From: Smittium mucronatum
Lineage: Eukaryota > Kickxellomycota > Harpellomycetes > Harpellales > Legeriomycetaceae
Reading direction: 5' to 3'
Length of the DNA stretch: 14,189 nt
Assembly: GCA_001953115.1 (NCBI GenBank)
Contig: LSSL01004240.1
Span: 1-14,189, forward strand
Position numbers and translations under genes: made by a program. The notes beneath the pieces are model-generated. The model was not told the DNA's origin and did not search any database. It worked only from the letters and a program-made list of their open reading frames with translations. Positions within the stretch are counted from its first letter, which is position 1; the number at the start of each line of letters is the position of its first letter. This document shows, in pieces, positions 8,435-14,189 of the stretch.

Positions 8435-9442
8435 ATGTACACAAGATTTTTGACAACCTCGTCTTTTTCCCATAAAGCACAAGCTCGCTCCATCTCTTGG
8501 CTTGCTTCCAAGAATAAAACCGTCCCCAATGATCCCATTTCTGAGAACAATTCTAATTTAAATCCAAAAAGACCAAGTTATAGGGTAGATATTACCCAAT
8601 CAAACTTGTTGCCTGGTGAGATCCTTGTTGGCCAGCCTGATCCAGTCAGCAATTTAAGAAAATTCAAATTCTTTATACCAAAGGACGAAACCAAGCCAGT
8701 AACCCCCCTCCTCCTCCCAACTATTCATGAACCTCAAATCCCTTATATTTTAAACTTATAGTTAATCTTTTGTCTTTCTGGTTTAGGAGTCATTTTACAG
8801 GAAAATGAGAGAAGAGGCTCAGGAATATAACCAAACCTTCTGGAAAAAAAATAATGAAAGATTTTCCAAAGGTCTTTCTGAATTGGAAGCTAAAGGTAAA
8901 TATATTATTTTAAATTCCACTTTCATGTCATCACAAACATAAATGTAATCTTCAAGCATACACTTGAATATAGTCCTATTTATTCTCTTAATATTTCATG
9001 TACTCTACTAAAAAAAAATAATCCTATCTACCATTCTATCCTGCCTGAAGCTGCTCTGGAAAATAGATCTCCAACCGAAGAAGAAATTTCAAATTATTAC
9101 AGGAAATACCTTAATGATTCCTACATAAGACATTCTGATTATAACATTGGTTGGTGGAAGCGTAATTTAAAAATGCTTATTCCTGGCATTTTGTCCTCTT
9201 CCATATCTCTCAGCCGATTAAAAAAGAGAAAAGACTCGTCGATGATCGATTTTGCTGATATCGAATTTGTCAGTAAAAACGACCATCCACCCCACCCTCA
9301 TTCCTCTGCAACTAGTATGGCTTCCAGGAATGGTTTCAAAAACGATAACTCTAAGCTCTCTACAGCCATCAAACCGTCTTCTACCAATCCCAACTCTCCT
9401 GACATCGACCGTAGAAAAGAAAAAATAGATTCCTATTATTAA
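8435..9442 (+). CDS. COA8: COA8 (APOPT1) family cytochrome c oxidase assembly factor, three exons
   Basis: Mitochondrial protein that supports complex IV biogenesis. Exons: 8435-8698, 8787-8895 and 9051-9442; introns 8699-8786 (GTAACC...TTTAG) and 8896-9050 (GTAAAT...GAAG, with CTACTAA at 9004-9010 as branch point). The joined product has 254 residues, against about 206 in human. Residues 1-26 (MYTRFLTTSSFSHKAQARSI...) are basic, hydroxylated and acid-free, as in a mitochondrial presequence. Family marks follow in order: DPVSNLRKFKFFIP (69-82), REEAQEYNQTFWKKN (97-111), FSK (115-117), ISNYYRKYL (137-145) and DYNIGWWKRN (154-163). Residues 177-254 are a Ser/Pro/Asn-rich tail with no known counterpart in the human protein. 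The ATG is the first after an upstream in-frame TAG (8381-8383). Both splice joins restore the conserved blocks, so the call is strong. Confidence 0.9.
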
Positions 9443-9829
9443 ATTCCTATTTTATTTAAACACAACTTTATTCCCTTAAAGTTGCAAGTGACCAGTTTTC
9501 TGGACCCTATTAGAGACATAGATATCACTATTCTCCCACACTAAATAAATAAGTTCCCATTAAATATTATAATCTTTAAAAGGATCCTATTTTAAATTCC
9601 CATCATGTAATTCAAAAATCAAAAAAATCAAAACTTATTTAAATATTCAATTAATACAAGATTTTTCAACTAGCAATATTAATGTTTGATATTTTTCTAT
9701 CCAGTACAGATATTATATTTATACACCCTTTGCACTTCCAATAGACTTAAAAAATACAGCTGAAGTTTGCATGTTTTTCTTTTTGTGTATTCCAGCAAAT
9801 ATAACACTCTTTGTATTACTTATCAATTC
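9443..9829. other. Convergent intergenic region between COA8 and the ankyrin gene
   Basis: 387 bp of AT-rich DNA between two stop codons that face each other. AATAAA at 9544-9549 is a possible COA8 poly(A) signal, about 100 nt after its stop. No clear AATAAA was found on the minus strand for the ankyrin gene. No coding frame is supported. Confidence 0.5.
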
Positions 9830-12024
9830 CTATTCAAGCTGCAAAGAATCCACCAAATCCACCAATTTATTCAGCAGATGTTCCACTTCAAGGTTTTCAG
9901 CGTCTTCAGATTTTTCTTTACTTAGGTTGATTATATCAGAGAAACCATTTAAAACCAAGTTGGCTTTGTTAAAATCTTGACGAGCAGCTGGGTCATCACT
10001 ATCTTTATTGACATTTGGGTTAGATCCGGTATTCTGATCAGAAAAAGTGCTTCCGTCAGGAATACTTGAGATGATATCACTTTTTGTAGTCTCTTGAAAT
10101 GAAGGATTTATTGATTTGATGTTAAAAGCGCCAGATTTGGATTTGAATTCATATTTATCCGAAGTTGAGTTGAAGTCTCTAGATGCCAAGGATCCAGCTA
10201 GATCATGATCTTTGGGGTTCGTGATTCCAAATCCCAAACTGGGGAAATTAAATGTTTTACTTCTTTGGTTACTATATGATAACTCCTGAGAGTTTGAAGA
10301 ACCAAAAAGTTGGAAATTCTCCAGCTGATTGGCTAGATCATTAAATGCTTTACGGGTATTCTTTGTAATAGGCATTACAACTTCATCTTTGTTATCATAA
10401 GCAACCCAGGTTGGGTCAATATAATCGCCATTATGCCTGGCTGAATTATGAAAGGATAGGTCATTGTTATTTACCAAGGAATTTCCTCGAACCGCGTTCT
10501 TTGTATTGTGGGGTTTAAAATTAGAAATGGCTGAGAAATCAGAGTTTACATAGTATTGTAGAATTCTTAATATTGCATAACACTCTTGAGATATCATATA
10601 AGCTTTACTTCTTGTTGCTTTAAATTGGCCAGTTCTACTTTTAGATCCACTGACATGTTGGTGGTTGTTATTAGAATTAGATCCCATAGAAGAATCAGAG
10701 TTTTCTACTTTAGGAAGAGGTTTAATAAGAAGTCTATTCCTTCTTATTTGTGCTCTAAGCTGCTTTAATCTAAGTCTAACCATAGCAGATGGTGATAATC
10801 TTTGTCTACCAGCACGAGGATCAGCGCCAAATTGCAGCAAAAGCAACACGATCTCAGTATGGCCTGCTATAGCGGCGATGTTTAGAGGAGTGTTTCCTAC
10901 AATGTCGACAGAATTTGGGTCGCAGCCATATCCTAGAAGCATTTCAACTGCTTTAATATTCCCCAATGAGCAAGCTACGTGTAGGGCAGTACGACTATGT
11001 TCATCACTAGCATTGAAGTTGGCACCAGATTCAACTAATTGAGAAATCTCCTCTGGGTCGCTACCTGCCATTAAATTGATCTGAGCCTTATCAACGTGTA
11101 ATTGGGAATTAGCCCACTTTCGGATTGCATTTATGAAGGGTTTCTGGTCACCCTTAGCTTTTCTTCTTCTAAAACTACCATTACTGTTAAAAGATTTAGA
11201 CATAATGGAACTAGGATTATTAAAGGGTTTTCTGGATCTTTCGGGACCGGAATAAAAAACAGAATTGCTTTCAAAGTTTACAAGTGGATTAACGGATATT
11301 GATCTACTGGATTCTAAACTGCAACTGGTTGGTGGGCATATAGAAGAATCAATCATTTGATCGTCTTTACCATGAATTTCTTGAGAAGGATTGTTACAAA
11401 GGTCCATAAAATCAGAGTCATTTGAGTATCTGATGATGGAATTAGCATTCATTTCAGAAAAGTTATCTATAAATTCGGGCTTAGTATCCTGGATTATTAA
11501 TTCGGATATTCTTGTGTTGCTAGAGTAGATTTTCTTCATATGGGGTTGTTTAAAGCCTTGTTTCCCATTGACTTTATGAAGGTTCTTTTCTGTTTTTTCG
11601 ATATATGAATCATTATTTTCATTATTTTTCTTAGATAGTGGGTTATGAGATCGGTAGATATTTTTTTTTGTCGATAAAATATTTGAAAGCAAATAATCTT
11701 GACTACTATCCAGGGAGTTTTTTTGAGATAATGAGTTTGTAGAGGCTGAAGAGAATATATTTTCAGAGTTAGAAAAACTAGAGAAGCTTATTAAATCTAT
11801 CTTTGAAGAATCCTTATATTTAGAAAATCCGGAGTTGTGATCTTCTGAACCATTAAACGTGGAATCTAGTTCATATTTTTAGGTATAATCAAGGAAATAG
11901 TATGCAGTATAAATTATATATAAAAATATATCCAAAAATTTGTATATGAAAAATATTGGTCAGCATTCCAATTAAAATATATATATATAAAAATATTAAC
12001 CTTACCAGAATTTGTATCGGACAT
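9830..12024 (-). CDS. Ankyrin-repeat protein, ANKRD54-like, two exons
   Basis: Exon 1 is only 19 nt (12024-12006, MSDTNS plus one base) and exon 2 is 11865-9830. The intron 12005-11866 starts GTAAG, ends CTAG and contains CTGAC; the join completes Asp7 and gives 684 residues. An in-frame TAG lies just upstream (12030-12028). Residues 1-235 are Ser/Asn-rich and probably disordered. RRRKAK (239-244) could be a nuclear localisation signal. Ankyrin repeats cover about 269-361 (RTALHVACSLGN and NTPLNIAAIAGH cores), followed by a basic partial repeat (362-388). Short helical blocks follow: QECYAILRILQYYV (433-446), AFNDLANQLENFQLF (513-527) and HLLNKLVDLVDSLQLE at the end. Their order resembles the region after the repeats in animal ANKRD54, a nucleocytoplasmic scaffold. 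A long Ser/Asn-rich linker (about 529-665) separates the last two. The function here is unknown; a protein-protein scaffold is inferred. Confidence 0.8.
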
Positions 12025-12454
12025 GACCTAAATGGATGTGATTATGACTTTACAACCTATGGAATATAGAATTAGTAATATTTTATTCAAAGAGTAAGTC
12101 TGTTATTACGGATCAATATTGCTGATCAAAGAAAGATTGATTTTTATATTTTACTCATTTATCAAAGTATTTAGCTATTTTGGTTAAAATTATAGTCTAC
12201 ATAATTGTCAGTTATATCTTCCCACCCCTTGCCTTCCACTCAACTATTGATAGGCTAATTAATACTGCATTTCATAAAAATTCTAATGGAACAATTTTAT
12301 AGACTATTCAGACCATTAACATCCAACAATTCTATTTCATTCTAAATATGCGCTGGCTATTCAGCCAACCATCGAACTTCATAGAAATTTAATATATGGA
12401 AACATTTTGCCCAATAAAAATTCGTTCTTTTACTCATAAAATTTTTGCGACAAA

Positions 12455-12598
12455 ATGTCTGTATGCTTATCCATTATTACAAAATATCGAAATTTGGTAG
12501 GTTTGGCCAATAGCCTAAAAGCACTGTCAAGGAAGTCAAGAGATGAATATAAGCAAAGAATGCCCATAAATATCTCTAATTATCCCTCTTTTTTTTAA
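12455..12598 (+). CDS. Small hypothetical ORF, 47 codons
   Basis: ATG at 12455 opens a 47-codon frame, ending in TAA, in an otherwise AT-rich gap. The product is unrecognised. It is less AT-driven than chance frames here, with a basic helix-prone core (LANSLKALSRKSRDEYKQR, 17-35). KYRNL at 10-14 faintly recalls the start of LYR-motif mitochondrial proteins, but the match is too weak for a call. CCAAT at 12411-12415 lies 40 bp upstream, and the divergent ankyrin gene starts 430 bp to the left. GTATGC right after the second codon and GTAGGT at 12494 could be splice donors, so it may instead be a first exon. It could also be chance. Confidence 0.25.
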   Translation: MSVCLSIITKYRNLVGLANSLKALSRKSRDEYKQRMPINISNYPSFF

Positions 12599-14189
12599 TT
12601 ATACATATTATGATCAAGGATGCCAATTAATTTGCACGCCATCTTTATCTGGTACTCAAATTGAATTTAAATCTAATCGATAGTGATTGTAGGCCAAATC
12701 GCTCTGAGGTGTATAATCACTAAAAATTCTTTAACTTAACCCATTTTGAAAAAAATGAGGAAAATTATTGATATTATAGCTGATTTTGATGAAGTTTGAT
12801 TTTTCATCCTTTAATATTGCTCTTTGTATATAGTTGATAATATTGTTGGGAACAAGCTAGCTTGAAGATTTTTTTTGGTTTTTCATACACATAACTCCCA
12901 ACTAATAGGATGTTAACTGGGAAGTATTGCTTTATGTAGATTTCTATTAATTGTGATCAAGTTTATTTGTAAAGAGTTGAATACAAAAAATCAAACGGAT
13001 TGTTAAGAAATATCTGATTTTTTTCCCATTTTTTAAAACTTGATAATTTGATAACATTTTTAAAATACTTTAAATTGGCAGCCCTGTCACGTGTTTTATG
13101 ATTCGTAAAAATTTTATACCTTTGCGTTTAGTGTTTAAAAGATATTTCCTATACTGCTTTATCTTTTATAAAAGAATTTTTACTGGGCTGAAGACTAATT
13201 CATATTAAATATTAAAAAGGAATGGTTGATATTTTGAATTTTATGAGTATTAAAAAAACTCTGCAATAAATAATCAAAATAGCACTCTACGCTCCATCTT
13301 TGATAAGAAATGGATCCGACATAATAATATCCAAACGTGTTTTTTAGGATTTGTACTCATTTTAAAAAAAAATAATACTTATGATAATGTGATTAGGATT
13401 TAGCGGAAGGATAATAAAATTAATTAAAATGGATTGATTCCAAATATATTAATTTTTATTTTTTCTAAAAACATATTTAAAAAATAACAAAAAATGGACT
13501 AAAAAACTATTCCTAATATTTTATAAGAAAACTGTATATTAACTTGTGCTTTTTCTATTCTAACCACTCTTAATGATATCAATCCATAAAAAAATAGATT
13601 GATTTTTATTCGCCAGTATGGAAACTATTGGCTGAAAAGTTATTGGAAAATTTATTGGCTGTAAAATATCAATAATCTTTGCGAAAATCGTGTTTCTCGC
13701 TGTTAAAAATTACACTTTTTGCTTTATAAATTCTACTCCAAAGATTTTCGTTGCCTTTGGACTAGCGCTATTTTAATTAAAACGTGTTTATATAGCTCTT
13801 ATTAATGGTTAAATTTATCATTTAAATATTCATTTTCAAATAAAAAAAATATAGCGAAATTTGATGATAATCGAGTAATAATAGATTAAAAGATTAAATT
13901 CACAAAAAAATATGCATCTTTCTAATTCATATCCTTCCTTTAAAACCCAGGATACGGTTGAAGTTCTTTTTGTGAAATTTAAATTTAGTAAATAGAAACC
14001 ATAATTTCAGTTTTGCTAAAATTTGGTTAGCTTTTTGGGGGAGGTGGGGGGAGAAAATTTTATAATAATAAACTCTCCATAATATCAAAGCTAGTAAATA
14101 TTCTTTCTCCCCTCATTAACAAAAAATTCTAATTTAAAAATAATTAATTAAAGTAAGATTCAAAATATATCTTCATCTACTCTTAATAT
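12599..14189. other. AT-rich region without a recognised gene
   Basis: About 1.6 kb with no supported coding frame on either strand. Noted inside it: a CACGTG E-box-type hexamer near 13088, a 7-bp inverted repeat ATCAATC/GATTGAT (about 13578-13602), three ATTGG motifs at 13627-13658, and a G-rich patch (about 14037-14051). It may contain the upstream region of a gene outside the window. Confidence 0.5.
13626..13661 (-). promoter_or_regulatory. Cluster of three inverted CCAAT motifs
   Basis: TATTGG occurs at 13626, 13641 and 13653, and the first and third copies are the nine-base direct repeat TATTGGCTG. Read on the minus strand these are three CCAAT boxes spaced 12-15 bp apart, close to one helical turn. 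No gene is seen nearby on that strand (the ankyrin gene starts 1.6 kb away), so the role is open. Confidence 0.3.

Noticed and set aside
10586..11302. Plus-strand frames opposite the ankyrin gene
   Set aside because: They are antisense shadows of a strongly coding minus-strand frame and carry no recognisable motif.
12605..12700. Two short minus-strand open segments in one frame, split by TGA (12660 region)
   Set aside because: The pieces are 21 and 13 codons, with no ATG, no splice sites that join them and no recognisable motif, so they are too weak to call.
14037..14051. G-rich patch as a G-quadruplex
   Set aside because: There are only two long G runs, with one GG between them. Four well-separated G3 tracts are not present.
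1..14189. tRNA, rRNA, snRNA, CRISPR or plasmid-type features
   Set aside because: By eye I found no A/B-box pair, conserved rRNA or snRNA core, or regularly spaced repeat. A covariance-model scan would be needed to exclude divergent ncRNAs.

Overview
The window looks like nuclear DNA of a fungus. It is very AT-rich, its genes carry short GT-AG introns (87-155 nt) with branch-point-like motifs, and it encodes cytosolic aspartyl-tRNA synthetase, a proteasome assembly chaperone and a mitochondrial cytochrome oxidase assembly factor. A decayed tyrosine recombinase of the kind carried by DIRS-like retroelements lies at the left edge. These traits together fit an early-diverging, AT-rich fungal lineage such as the Kickxellomycotina/Harpellales, but that placement is inference.

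Layout. Positions 1-321 hold the 3' end of a tyrosine recombinase. Its reading frame is broken by a TAA exactly where the catalytic tyrosine should be. Positions 361-4750 are an AT-rich stretch with no convincing intact gene; it contains a possible zinc-ribbon gene remnant (about 3738-3961), a GC-richer island (about 4272-4390) and a perfect 12-bp hairpin (4395-4423). Positions 4807-6456 (+) encode an intronless aspartyl-tRNA synthetase. Positions 8009-6725 (-) encode a five-exon proteasome assembly chaperone 2 (PAC2/PSMG2/Add66), reconstructed here exon by exon. Positions 8435-9442 (+) encode a three-exon COA8 (APOPT1) homologue. Positions 12024-9830 (-) encode a two-exon ANKRD54-like ankyrin-repeat protein of 684 residues. 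A 47-codon ORF at 12455-12598 (+) is a weak gene candidate. The rest, to 14189, is AT-rich and appears gene-free.

Arrangement. AspRS and PAC2 converge, with only 268 bp between stop codons and putative poly(A) signals that face each other. PAC2 and COA8 diverge from a 425-bp region that carries CCAAT and TATA-like elements, so they may share a promoter. COA8 and the ankyrin gene converge. The four intact genes are housekeeping or regulatory loci for translation, proteasome assembly, respiratory-chain biogenesis and scaffolding. They do not form a pathway, and I see no new multi-gene system. The points most worth checking are the recombinase stop at the catalytic tyrosine, the possible Mio/Sea4 zinc-ribbon remnant, and the multi-exon PAC2 and COA8 models that simple ORF calling would miss or mis-frame.
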